Both the position numbers and the translations under genes were made by a program. From DASQFD01 sp035633255 (GTDB lineage Bacteria > Actinomycetota > Actinomycetes > Actinomycetales > Dermatophilaceae): a DNA stretch of 52,756 nt. Numbering within the stretch: the first letter of the stretch is position 1; every line of letters begins with the position of its first letter. The notes under the pieces are model-generated. The model saw nothing but the letters and a program-made list of their open reading frames with translations. It was not told the origin of the DNA and did no database searches. Shown here piece by piece: positions 8,549-17,000 of this stretch. The DNA lies in NCBI GenBank assembly GCA_035633255.1, contig DASQFD010000011.1, positions 1 to 52,756 of the forward strand. Reading direction: 5' to 3'.

Positions 8549-9762
8549 GGCTCGTCCTCGTCGAAGAGGGAGCGCTCCGCGGTGCCGCCGACCGCGACGA
8601 GCTCGGGGCGGGGCACGAAGCGGGAGGCGCAGGCGTGGAGCTCGAGCGATGGGCTGCGGCGGACCAGCCCCATCTCCTCGAGCACGCCGAGGGCCTCCTC
8701 CAGGAGCGCGGCGGGGTCCTCGCGATGGGCCTTCTTGAAGCCTGAGCGCCAGGAGGCGAGCACGGCGTCGGCGAGCCGGCGGACCGTGGCGGGGTCGACC
8801 GCGACCCAGGTGGTGCCGCTCAGCTCTCGGGCGGGACGGGCGGCTCGAACGTGGGCGACCAGGGCGTCGAGCAGGAGCAGCGCGAAGTGCCGGGCCGACC
8901 CGCCGCCCGGGAAGGGGACGTCGGTGAGCTCGCCGTCGGGGTCGATGGCGACGGCGCCCTCGCCGCGCAGCTCGACCTCGAGCCCGAGGACCCGGCGGAA
9001 CCAGTCGCGCTCGCGGTTGCGGTTGCGGCGCCACCACTCGAGCTGCTCCTCGGTGAGGTCGTCGTGGGACAGCACCGGCTGCTCGGCGAGGCGGCGCCGG
9101 ACCGCGACCCGGGCGCCGCCGGCCGTGGAGGGCACGGCGGTGACGGTGAGGAGGTCCTCGAGGGTGCGGCAGGCTCCGAGCGGCGCGGCGACGAGCAGGG
9201 CCAGCCGCTCATGGTGCACGTCGAGCAGCGACATCCGCTGCTGATCGACCCAGTGCTCGAGGTCGCCGTCCCGCTCGGTGAGGACCCCGAGGTCGCAGAG
9301 GGCGAGCAGCGCAGCGTGCAGCGCGCGGCGGTCGGCGATGGCGTCGAGGTCGACCGAGACGCCGGCCTCCGCAGCGGCCGAGCGGACGGCGGCGACGAGC
9401 TCGTCGACCATGAGCTGGGGGCGGGCCCGGGTCAGCGCGGCGACGGTCAGGGTGAGCAGGGCGTACGCGCGAGGGGTGAAGGCTCGGCCGCTGCGGCGGC
9501 GCAGCGGCCGGGTCGCGTCGCGGCCCAGCCCGGACTTGAGCAGCCGCGCGGTCGTCGGCTCGACGACGACGCGGTATCCCAGCCCGTCGGAGAACGCCTT
9601 CGCCAGCTCGGTGCGATGCCGCCGCACGAGCCGGAGGTCGTCCTCGTCGGGTGTGCCGGCCCGCAGCAGCGGGCGGCGCAGCAGCGCGCGGGCGGCGGCG
9701 CGGACCTCGGCCTCCCGCTGCAGGTCGACCGCGGGCTGCGGCCGCTCGACAAGGGCGCTCAC
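8545..9762 (-). CDS. jetB: Wadjet type II subunit JetB (DUF2398)
   Basis: 405 residues, TIGR02678-like. Expected role is the MukE-like partner bridging the kleisin JetA to the JetC heads. Recognised by position between jetA and jetC and by the characteristic stretches PTTARLLKSG near 85, SGRAFTPRAYALLTLTVAAL, and the C-terminal GFKKAHREDP. GTG is chosen as start because it overlaps the jetA stop as GTGA (9762-9759), matching the other junctions; the frame is open further upstream, but that part is out-of-phase jetA sequence. Ends ATGA with jetC. Confidence 0.85.
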   Translation of the reverse strand: MSALVERPQPAVDLQREAEVRAAARALLRRPLLRAGTPDEDDLRLVRRHRTELAKAFSDGLGYRVVVEPTTARLLKSGLGRDATRPLRRRSGRAFTPRAYALLTLTVAALTRARPQLMVDELVAAVRSAAAEAGVSVDLDAIADRRALHAALLALCDLGVLTERDGDLEHWVDQQRMSLLDVHHERLALLVAAPLGACRTLEDLLTVTAVPSTAGGARVAVRRRLAEQPVLSHDDLTEEQLEWWRRNRNRERDWFRRVLGLEVELRGEGAVAIDPDGELTDVPFPGGGSARHFALLLLDALVAHVRAARPARELSGTTWVAVDPATVRRLADAVLASWRSGFKKAHREDPAALLEEALGVLEEMGLVRRSPSLELHACASRFVPRPELVAVGGTAERSLFDEDEP

Positions 9763-11324
9763 GCGCTGGCCTCCCGTCGGACGACGGCTGCGACGACCTC
9801 GACTCGCAGGGCGAGGCCGGTGAGCCGGAGCTGGCCTCGCGGGCTGCGGAGGACGGTGTCGGTGCCGGGACGGCGGCATACCGAGAGACGGAGGGAGGAG
9901 TCCTCGTGCGCACCCAGGGGCGTCTCGACGACGGCCGACTCGCCCTCGGGGATGGGGCGGCCGCGTCCGGTCACGGCCCTGCTGTAGAGGTCGAGCACCG
10001 CGCCGCGGGCGTCGTCGGACAGGTCGACGACGCCCCACTCCCCGGGGCGACCGGCGATCTCGCGCATCGCCGCGACCCGCCGCTCCTGGGCGGCCTGCCG
10101 CTCGGCGAGCCGCGCGGCCTTGGCAGCGCTGAAGTCCTCGCGGGCGCCGGTGCGGCCGGCGTGCCGGCGGCTGCCATAGCTGCGCATCGCGAGCGGCACC
10201 TCGGCCGGCGGCGCGCTCCACCACGAGGTGGTCGGCGGGACCGGGTCGGAGTCGTCCTCGGCGGCGACGTCGAGGTGGCGGGCGGAGTAGAGACCGTATG
10301 CCGCGGCCCACGCCGCGTGCGCTGTGGCGTCGTCGGCCTCGTCGAACCACCGGGCGAGGTCGAGCAGGTCGGTCCAGCGGCTCTGCTGGCGGTCGGCCCG
10401 TCCGGCGATCCGCCGCAGGTTGGCGAGCAGCGCGCGCATGGCGTCGGTGGCCAGCGCCCGGACGTTGTCGGCGTCGGAGGCCCGGCCGGGCGCTCCGACG
10501 AACCAGGCGTGCACGCTGGCCCAGTCCTCGACCGCGAGGCCGGGGGCGCGTCGGGCCTCCCGCCCGTCGAGGCCGACGAGGCGTTGGCCGGCGCCGGCGC
10601 GTGCGACCAGCGCGGGGAGCGACTGCGTCAGCTCGGTGAGCCGGTCGGCGATCTGGGGCATGTGGCGGGACACGTCGTCGACGAAGCGCTGCAGGTAGTC
10701 CAGGAGGACGCCCTTGAAGACCTGGAACTCCTCGCGGCCCAGGTCGTAGCGGCTGAGCACCTGGGAGAGGTAGGCGTAGAACTGCCGGGTCGAGGTCACC
10801 AGCAGCTCGAACTGCGCGAAGACCGTCGTCATCCGCTCCGCGATGTCCGACGGGTCGACCTGCTCGAGGCCGGCGGTCGGGAGCTTGGCCAGGGCGTCGA
10901 GGCCGCGGAGGATGCCGCCCAGCATCTCGCTGGACACCTCGCGCGCGGAGTCGGTGTGGCCGAGCAGCTCCTCGACCTGGCGGTGCACCAGCTCCCCGCG
11001 CTGGGTGAGCTGGTAGCGGGCGCGGTTGGTGAGGTACTCCCGCACGCTGCGCGCCTCGGTCTCCCGGGGGCTGCGAGCGAGGTTGCCGTGGTCGACGAGG
11101 TAGGACAGCCGGGCGTCGACTGTGTCCGCGTCGAGGTCGATACCCGCGGCGACCAGCCGCTCGGTGATCTCGGCGGCGGACAGGTCGGACATCAGCCCCG
11201 TCATCCCGGTCGTGAAGAGCCGCATGATCGCGAGGTAGGACCCGGCCTCGTCGGTCGCGGCATACGCCCGCATCGCCCCGAGCGCATGGCGCTCCTCGGG
11301 GCTCAGACGCGGCTCGTCGGTCAC
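9759..11324 (-). CDS. jetA: Wadjet type II subunit JetA (DUF2397)
   Basis: 521 residues, TIGR02677-like, the kleisin/MukF-like subunit expected to link the JetC heads. An N-terminal helical/winged-helix region (LSAAEITERLVAAGIDLD, LSYLVDHGNLA) is followed by a long helical middle and a basic C-terminal part (RAAKAARLAERQAAQERR-like). First gene of the operon. The GTG at 11324 has no clear Shine-Dalgarno but overlaps the stop of a small upstream frame (GTGA), so coupling to that frame is possible. Contains a GTATGCCG copy read Val-Cys-Arg and another read Ala-Tyr. Confidence 0.85.
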   Translation of the reverse strand: MTDEPRLSPEERHALGAMRAYAATDEAGSYLAIMRLFTTGMTGLMSDLSAAEITERLVAAGIDLDADTVDARLSYLVDHGNLARSPRETEARSVREYLTNRARYQLTQRGELVHRQVEELLGHTDSAREVSSEMLGGILRGLDALAKLPTAGLEQVDPSDIAERMTTVFAQFELLVTSTRQFYAYLSQVLSRYDLGREEFQVFKGVLLDYLQRFVDDVSRHMPQIADRLTELTQSLPALVARAGAGQRLVGLDGREARRAPGLAVEDWASVHAWFVGAPGRASDADNVRALATDAMRALLANLRRIAGRADRQQSRWTDLLDLARWFDEADDATAHAAWAAAYGLYSARHLDVAAEDDSDPVPPTTSWWSAPPAEVPLAMRSYGSRRHAGRTGAREDFSAAKAARLAERQAAQERRVAAMREIAGRPGEWGVVDLSDDARGAVLDLYSRAVTGRGRPIPEGESAVVETPLGAHEDSSLRLSVCRRPGTDTVLRSPRGQLRLTGLALRVEVVAAVVRREASA

Positions 11325-11661
11325 GGGAAAGACGCTAGCGGGAGGCTCCGACAGCCCGCAGGACCGACGCCCCGGAGGAGCCTCCAGTCCTTCCGACCCT
11401 GCGGCGGGCGTCCTACGACGGGCTCGCGGGGCACGTCCTCGGCTGGTCCTACTCGGCGTCTGCCGTGCCCATCCGGAGGAATGGTGTCGCCCCGGCTCAG
11501 CAACCGGATCGCCGTCAGCAGCCCCGATTCGAATATGAGCGCCAAGAAGTTGAGGAGAAGAGCTGTTCGACGTGACTTCGCGCGGTCATCGAACATAGAC
11601 TTCGCGCGGTCATCGAACATAGACTTCGCGCGGTCATCGAACATATCGGCGTGATCCATAT
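11321..11661 (-). CDS. Possible small membrane protein with MFDDRAKS repeats
   Basis: 112-residue frame starting MDHAD after an AGAGG. It reads MFDDRAKS three times, then a hydrophobic segment (ALLLNFLALIFESGLLTAI), then a Gly/Pro/Arg-rich tail that looks untranslated. Its stop overlaps the jetA GTG by four bases, the same junction style as the rest of the operon. Base composition is lower in GC than the neighbours. It may be the decayed 3' part of a longer membrane-protein gene, since hydrophobic stretches continue upstream (to about 11800) in two different frames. Whether it is expressed is unknown. Confidence 0.3.
11574..11645. repeat. Three perfect tandem copies of a 24-bp repeat
   Basis: Copies at 11574-11597, 11598-11621 and 11622-11645 are identical. 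The unit contains CTTCGCGCGGTCATCGAACA. Read on the minus strand it is a whole number of codons and encodes MFDDRAKS, so copy-number change would not alter the frame. It lies about 250 bases upstream of jetA. Confidence 0.95.
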
Positions 11662-11972
11662 GCCTCTGCCCTGGTAGAAGGAGATCAGTGAAAGTGAAGA
11701 ATGCTGCTACGACAGCTGACGACGTTCCTCCGCTGAGATATCCGAGATCGGTGACCCAACGACAATCGTCAGCGCAAGCGCGACGAGAACGAAGTGGAGC
11801 CCTTGGAGGTGAACAACGCTCCCAACCTCCGCACGCTCCTCGTGAACACCTTCGGGGCGCCTCCTTGCCCATCGCGCACCGAGGACTCCGAAACCCTTGC
11901 GGCACACCTCTCCTCTACACGGCCGAGGCGGCCCGGGCGCGCACTGCGCCCGGGCGACCATTCAGCGCTTGA
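11662..11972 (-). other. Low-GC stretch between nrdJ and the Wadjet operon
   Basis: No intact gene. Two overlapping minus-strand frames each carry hydrophobic protein-like segments (LHFVLVALALTIVVG in one, SSAVVAAFFTFTDLLLPG in the next), as if a membrane-protein gene were broken by a frameshift near 11760. The stretch also has to contain the promoter for jetA or its small upstream frame; I could not assign a specific one. Confidence 0.3.
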
Positions 11973-14900
11973 TCAGCTGCAGCCGGACGTGCTGCCGCAG
12001 CCTTCGCAGACGTAGCACGACCCGGCGGGGCGCATCTTCGTGCCGCAGGTCATGCACATCGGGGCGTCCGCGGCCTTGCCCTGGAGCTTCTCGAGCAGTT
12101 CGGCTGACGAATGCACCTCCGACGAGACCTCGCGCGCTGACGCCGCGCCGGCGCCCGACTTCACCTCGTCCGCGTGGTCCACCGGCTTGCCGGCCGCCGG
12201 CGCGCTGTGCTTGGTCGAGGCTCCGATGCCCTGGCTCAAGGACTCGATCTCCTCCTCGAGCGCCTCCTCGTCCTCCTCGGTCGACGGGGCGTACGAGCCG
12301 GTCTCGAGCTGGCGGGCCCGTTCCTCCGCCGTGTGGATGCCCATGAACGACCGGGTGTCGAAGTCGAGGTAGTCCAGGGCGAGGCGGCGGAACACGTAGT
12401 CCATGAGCGACTGCGCCATCCGCACGTCCGGGTCGTCGGTCATGCCGGCCGGCTCGAAGCGCATGTTGGTGAACTTCTCGACGAAGGTCTCCAGCGGCAC
12501 GCCGTACTGCAGCGCCACCGAGGTGACGATCGAGAAGGCGTCCATGACGCCGGCGAGGGTCGAGCCCTGCTTGCCGAACTTGAGGAACACCTCGCCGAGC
12601 CGGTCGTCGTCGTACGTACCCGCCGTGAGGTACCCCTCGGCACCACCCACGGTGAACGAGGTCGTCTGCGACATGCGCCGCTTCGGCAGCCGCTCGCGAG
12701 TCGGCCGGTAGACGACCTTCTCGACGATCTCCTGCTGGGCCGCCTTGACCGCCGCGTCTGCCTTGTCGGCCGCGGCGTCCTTCGCGGTTGAGCCACCGTC
12801 GGACAGCGGCTGGCCCACCTTGCAGTTGTCGCGGTAGACCGCCAGCGCCTTCAGGCCCATCTTCCAGCCCTGGACATAGACGTCCTCGATCTCCTCGACC
12901 GTCGCCGACTCCGGCAGGTTCACCGTCTTGGAGATGGCCCCGGAGAGGAACGGCTGGACCGCCGCCATCATCCGGACGTGGCCCATCGGCGAGATCGCCC
13001 GGGCACCCATCGCCGTGTCGAAGATCTCGTAGTGCTCGGGCCTCAGCCCGGGCGCGTCCACGACGTGGCCCTTGTCGGCGATGTACTCGACGATCGCCTC
13101 GACTGTCTCCTCGGTGTAGCCGAGCTTGCGCAGGGCCCGCGGGATGGTGAGGTTGACGATCTGCATCGACCCGCCGCCGACGAGCTTCTTGAACTTCACC
13201 AGCGAGAAGTCGGGCTCCACCCCGGTGGTGTCGCAGTCCATCATGAAGCCGATGGTGTTGTGGCTGACGAAGCCCGCCGCCACGTAGGTGACGTTGGCCG
13301 GCACCGACAGGTCGTAGGTCGGCTGGACCCCGCCGTCCTCGTTGGCCGCGACCGTCTCGAAGAGGTAGCCGAGGGCGTGCTGCACCCGCAGGTCCCCTGT
13401 CGCCGAGAGGACCCGCGTCGCGAGGTCGCGGCTCAGCCCGACACCGCGCGCCACACCCTGCTGCACCAGCTGGCGCAGCGGGTGGCCGATCGGCACGATC
13501 TCGTGCCAGACCTCGGCGGACAGGTGGATGCGGTCACGGTTGCCGGCTTGGATCGAGGCCGTGTCCGCCGTCGCGAGAAGAGACGCCTTGCGTCCTCCCA
13601 TGAAGCCGATCCGGCTGCCGTATCCGACGGCGTGGCGGATGTTGCGTAGCCGCACCTGGTGGGAGGCGCCGCCCCAGCCGCTCTGCGTCGTTCGCGTCGT
13701 CGTCGGGAACCCGAGCGTGAGCAGCAGCGTGCGCACCTCGGCGGCGAACGACTCCGAGGCGGTCGCGAAACTGGGCACCTTGTCCAGAACGGTGCCGTCG
13801 GCCTCGAACAGGCCTCGCACGAACGCGGCGTAGACGCCGGCATCGTTGGTCTCCAGCACCGCGGAGGGAACCCGCGGGGTCCAGCCCTTGCCCGAGTGGT
13901 CGACGCCGGGCAGGTTCTTGGCGAAGCCGGCCGCCTGCCACCAACGAGCGAGCCGCACCGACTGCAGCATCACCTCCTGGTACCCCTGTTGCGCCGTGAC
14001 GACGGGAGCCAGGTTGAACAGGCCCTTGCCGAGCACCCGAAGCCGCTCGATGACATCGGGGTCGGTGTCGGCGACGCAGAACCGGATGCCCTTGGCGTGC
14101 AGCGAGCCGTCGCCCATGAAGTAGCCGACGAGCTCGGCGAGCTCGGTGTCGACGTGCTGGGGCACCACGAGATCGCGGTCGCCCGCGTAGTAGGCCTGGT
14201 CGAGCACCGGGAGCGGCATCTCACGCGGCTCGCCGACGAGGCTGCCGAGCTGCACGGGGACGAGGTCGCCGGGGGCGACCTCTGCCATCCGCTTCCACAC
14301 CCACTCACCCGTCGCGGGCTCGACGACCTTGATCCGGTGGGCGAGGGTGCCCTGGATGCGATAGCCACCCTCGGTGACGACGCGGCGGGTCGGCTCCTCA
14401 CCGTTGACGAAGAACCTCGTCGCCTCCTGCGGGCCCTCGTCGGTGGAGACGCGCAGGTCGATGTCCTGCCACCGGTAGCCCCACACGTCGCCGAGTTCCG
14501 ACAGACGGGTCAGGCCACGGTCGGTGGTGACGAGAGTGTCGCCCGTGAGGCACCCGGTCGGTGCGAGCACGCTGGCCTGGGCGTTGCGGAAGCCGTTCTT
14601 GGCCCCGAGCGTGACGACGTCGTCCCACGCCTTGGTCGCGGCGCGGTGGATGTCCTTGTCCTCGGTCGAGCTCGTGCGCACCGCGTCGTTGGCCGCCTGA
14701 TGCTTGCGCATCACCCGCTGGTGCGCCTCGGCGTTGCGGGCGTAACCGGCATACGGACCGACCACGGCCGCCAGCTCCGCGGACCGCTTGTAGGCCGCCC
14801 CGGTCAGCAGCGAGGTGATCGACGCGGCGATCGCCCGCCCGCCCTCGGAGTCGTACCCGTGGCCGGTCGCCATGAGCAGCGCGCCGAGGTTGGCGTAGCC

Positions 14901-16196
14901 GATGCCGAGCTGGCGGTAGTCGCGCGTGGTCTGCCCGATCGACTCGGTCGGGAAGTCGGCGAAGCAGATCGAGATGTCCATCGCCGTGATGACGAGCTCG
15001 ACGACCTTCGAGAAGGTGGCGACATCAAAGGTGTCGTCGTCCCGGAGGAACTTCAGCAGATTGAGACTTGCCAAATTGCAGGATGAATTGTCCAGAGAAA
15101 GGTACTCACTGCACGGGTTAGATGCAGTAATTCGACCCGATTCCGGATTCGTGTGCCAGTCGTTGATCGTGTCGTCGTACTGGATTCCGGGATCGGCGCA
15201 CTCCCACGCGGCGTTGGCAATCTTCCGCATGAGCCCACGCGCGTCGACGGTCTCGATGACCTCCCCGGTCTTGCGGGCGGTCAGGCCGAACTCGGTGCCC
15301 TCCTCGACCGCGCGCATGAACTCGTCGGTGACCCGGACAGAGTTGTTGGCGTTCTGGTACTGCACGGACACGATGTCCTTGCCGCCGAGGTCCATGTCGA
15401 AGCCGGCGTCGCGCAGCGCGCGGATCTTGTCCTCCTCGCGCGCCTTGGTCTCGACGAACTCCTCGATGTCGGGGTGGTCGACGTCGAGCACGACCATCTT
15501 CGCCGCGCGCCGGGTGGCCCCGCCGGACTTGATGGTGCCCGCGGACGCGTCGGCGCCGCGCATGAACGACACCGGCCCGGAGGCGGTGCCGCCGGAGGAC
15601 AGCAGCTCCTTGCTCGAGCGGATGCGCGAGAGGTTCAGCCCCGCGCCGGAGCCGCCCTTGAAGATGAAGCCCTCCTCCTTGTACCAGTTGAGGATCGACT
15701 CCATCGAGTCGTCCACGGAGAGGATGAAACACGCGCTGACCTGCTGGGGGCTGGGCGTGCCGACGTTGAACCAGACGGGGCTGTTGAAGCTGAAGACCTG
15801 GTGCAGCAAGGCGTGCGTCAGCTCGTGCTCGAAGACCTGCGCGTCCTCGTCGGTCGCGAAGTACCCGTGCTCCTGCCCGGCCCGGGCGTAGGTGAGGACG
15901 ACCCGGTCGATGAGCTGCTTGAGCGAGGTCTCGCGCTCGGGGGTGCCGAGGGCACCGCGGAAGTACTTCGTCGTGACGATGGTGCTGGCGTTGACGCTCC
16001 AGAAGTCCGGGAACTCCACGCCGCGCTGCTCGAAGATCGTCTCGCCGGTCTTCCAGTTCTGCTGGACGACGTCGCGCTTCTCCCACGTCACCGCGTCGTA
16101 GGGGTGCACCCCGGCGGTGGTGTAGATGCGCTCGATGGTCACGCCTCGGCCCTTGCCCTTGCGCGACCCGGTCCGTGCACCGGCGGTCTCCGTCAT
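11973..16196 (-). CDS. nrdJ: Adenosylcobalamin-dependent (class II) ribonucleotide reductase, with intein
   Basis: 1407 residues as encoded, 975 after removal of a 432-residue intein. It reduces ribonucleotides to deoxyribonucleotides using vitamin B12 and does not need oxygen. Visible hallmarks are FNSPVWFN, SACFILSVDDSMESI, GGSGAGLN, NPCSEY with LDNSSCNLASLN, the phosphate-binding QASVLAPTG/TIGFMMDCDTTG segment, and a C-terminal zinc/redox tail (CMTCGTKM, CEGCGSTSGCS). ATG at 16196 is chosen for its GAGGAG ribosome site; the frame is open a little further upstream. It lies 108 bases downstream of nrdR, presumably in one transcript under NrdR control. Bases 15061-15160 are unusually AT-rich. 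Confidence 0.95.
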   Translation of the reverse strand: MTETAGARTGSRKGKGRGVTIERIYTTAGVHPYDAVTWEKRDVVQQNWKTGETIFEQRGVEFPDFWSVNASTIVTTKYFRGALGTPERETSLKQLIDRVVLTYARAGQEHGYFATDEDAQVFEHELTHALLHQVFSFNSPVWFNVGTPSPQQVSACFILSVDDSMESILNWYKEEGFIFKGGSGAGLNLSRIRSSKELLSSGGTASGPVSFMRGADASAGTIKSGGATRRAAKMVVLDVDHPDIEEFVETKAREEDKIRALRDAGFDMDLGGKDIVSVQYQNANNSVRVTDEFMRAVEEGTEFGLTARKTGEVIETVDARGLMRKIANAAWECADPGIQYDDTINDWHTNPESGRITASNPCSEYLSLDNSSCNLASLNLLKFLRDDDTFDVATFSKVVELVITAMDISICFADFPTESIGQTTRDYRQLGIGYANLGALLMATGHGYDSEGGRAIAASITSLLTGAAYKRSAELAAVVGPYAGYARNAEAHQRVMRKHQAANDAVRTSSTEDKDIHRAATKAWDDVVTLGAKNGFRNAQASVLAPTGCLTGDTLVTTDRGLTRLSELGDVWGYRWQDIDLRVSTDEGPQEATRFFVNGEEPTRRVVTEGGYRIQGTLAHRIKVVEPATGEWVWKRMAEVAPGDLVPVQLGSLVGEPREMPLPVLDQAYYAGDRDLVVPQHVDTELAELVGYFMGDGSLHAKGIRFCVADTDPDVIERLRVLGKGLFNLAPVVTAQQGYQEVMLQSVRLARWWQAAGFAKNLPGVDHSGKGWTPRVPSAVLETNDAGVYAAFVRGLFEADGTVLDKVPSFATASESFAAEVRTLLLTLGFPTTTRTTQSGWGGASHQVRLRNIRHAVGYGSRIGFMGGRKASLLATADTASIQAGNRDRIHLSAEVWHEIVPIGHPLRQLVQQGVARGVGLSRDLATRVLSATGDLRVQHALGYLFETVAANEDGGVQPTYDLSVPANVTYVAAGFVSHNTIGFMMDCDTTGVEPDFSLVKFKKLVGGGSMQIVNLTIPRALRKLGYTEETVEAIVEYIADKGHVVDAPGLRPEHYEIFDTAMGARAISPMGHVRMMAAVQPFLSGAISKTVNLPESATVEEIEDVYVQGWKMGLKALAVYRDNCKVGQPLSDGGSTAKDAAADKADAAVKAAQQEIVEKVVYRPTRERLPKRRMSQTTSFTVGGAEGYLTAGTYDDDRLGEVFLKFGKQGSTLAGVMDAFSIVTSVALQYGVPLETFVEKFTNMRFEPAGMTDDPDVRMAQSLMDYVFRRLALDYLDFDTRSFMGIHTAEERARQLETGSYAPSTEEDEEALEEEIESLSQGIGASTKHSAPAAGKPVDHADEVKSGAGAASAREVSSEVHSSAELLEKLQGKAADAPMCMTCGTKMRPAGSCYVCEGCGSTSGCS
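13257..14552 (-). mobile_element. NrdJ intein with LAGLIDADG homing endonuclease
   Basis: 432 residues inserted between ...SVLAPTG and TIGFMMDCD of NrdJ. Splice signals are present: Cys1 (CLTGDTLV), block B-like TLAHRIKV, the C-terminal VSHN with penultimate His and terminal Asn, and a +1 Thr in the extein. Both dodecapeptide motifs are recognisable (LVGYFMGDGSL and FVRGLFEADGTV) with their catalytic Asp, so the homing endonuclease may be active. Base composition matches the host, suggesting long residence. It sits at a strongly conserved nucleotide-binding loop, a typical intein target. Confidence 0.93.
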
Positions 16197-16287
16197 GCTC
16201 TCCTCTTTCGGTTGCCGCCGCGGGGGGCGGTGGGGCCTGGTTGCGATTGAAGCGGAGGGCACCGACAGTGCCCGGTGGGGTGGTGCG

Positions 16288-16324
16288 GTGGGTATGCCGC
16301 GGTCTCAGCCGGGCGGCATACCCA
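16288..16324. terminator. Inverted repeat built from two GTATGCCG copies, nrdR-nrdJ junction
   Basis: A GGGTATGCCG arm near 16290-16299 and a CGGCATACCC arm at 16314-16323 can pair as a 10-bp stem with a 14-base loop. It overlaps the nrdR stop codon (16305-16307) and lies before nrdJ on the minus strand. There is no U-run, so attenuation, RNA processing or stability control is as likely as termination. Confidence 0.5.
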
Positions 16325-16829
16325 CCGGGTTCGGTGGCGGGCCCGATCCCACGCCCGCGGGCTGGGGCTCGGCGGCGGTCGCCGCGCGCTCGGCTCGCAG
16401 GAGGGTGATGGCGGCCTCGAAGTCCTCGAGGCCGTCGAAGCCCTGGTAGACGCTCGCGAAGCGCAGGTAGGCGACCTCGTCGAGCTGGCGCAGCGGCTCC
16501 AGGACGGCCAGGCCGACCTCGTGGGCCTCGACCTCGGCGCTGCCGGCCGTGCGGATGGTCTCCTCCACGCGCTGGGCGAGGAGGGCCAGGTCGTCCTCGG
16601 TGACCGGCCGGCCCTGGCACGCCTTGCGCACGCCCGCGAGGACCTTGGACCGGCTGAACGGCTCGGTGACCCCGGAGCGCTTGACCACGCTGAGGCTGGC
16701 CGTCTCGACGGTGGTGAACCGGCGGCCGCACTGCGGGCACTGCCGCCGGCGGCGGATCGTGGCGCCGTCGTCGGAGGTGCGCGAGTCCATGACGCGGGAG
16801 TCGCCGTGCCGGCAGAACGGACAGTGCAC
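16305..16829 (-). CDS. nrdR: Transcriptional repressor NrdR
   Basis: 174 residues. The N-terminal zinc ribbon has C3, C6, C31 and C34 (MHCPFC ... CPQC), followed by the basic recognition stretch RRFTTVE and an ATP-cone domain (about 47-137: VVKRSGVTEPFSRSKVLAG ...). NrdR senses ATP/dATP and represses ribonucleotide reductase genes. The GTG at 16829 is preferred because GAGGAG is then 6 bases upstream and the protein begins MHCPFC as in the family; the GTG two codons earlier abuts the ribosome site. The tail after about 145 is Pro/Gly-rich and not conserved. It probably represses its own operon and nrdJ through the boxes at 17001-17046. Confidence 0.95.
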   Translation of the reverse strand: MHCPFCRHGDSRVMDSRTSDDGATIRRRRQCPQCGRRFTTVETASLSVVKRSGVTEPFSRSKVLAGVRKACQGRPVTEDDLALLAQRVEETIRTAGSAEVEAHEVGLAVLEPLRQLDEVAYLRFASVYQGFDGLEDFEAAITLLRAERAATAAEPQPAGVGSGPPPNPVGMPPG

Positions 16830-16914
16830 GGGCACCTCCTCGGGGCCTCATGGGGGCTGGCAGGGAGCCGGCGGGGGGGCCGGCGTGCGGCGGCGTGGAC
16901 CGCGCCGTGGACGA

Positions 16915-16980
16915 GCCTGGGGGCCGGGCTGGGGACGAACGTGGGGACGAACTTGGGGACGGGCTTGGGGACAACGTGTG
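16915..16980. repeat. Four to five degenerate 12-bp repeats upstream of nrdR
   Basis: The unit approximates CNTGGGGACGAA and repeats in tandem through about 16920-16975, ending in GTGTGGAGAACC. The last unit contains TGTGGAGAA, one mismatch from the DnaA box TGTGGATAA. It lies between the NrdR boxes and the nrdR start, so it would be in the leader or overlap promoter elements. Confidence 0.6.
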
Positions 16981-17000
16981 GAGAACCGGCCCGTCCTGTG

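Noticed and set aside
11574..11645. CRISPR array
   Set aside because: The three 24-bp units are directly adjacent with no spacers, and no cas genes are visible.
15061..15160. A tRNA or att site inside nrdJ
   Set aside because: A TTCGACCC word looks like a T loop, but no cloverleaf forms, and the protein reading is uninterrupted and conserved.
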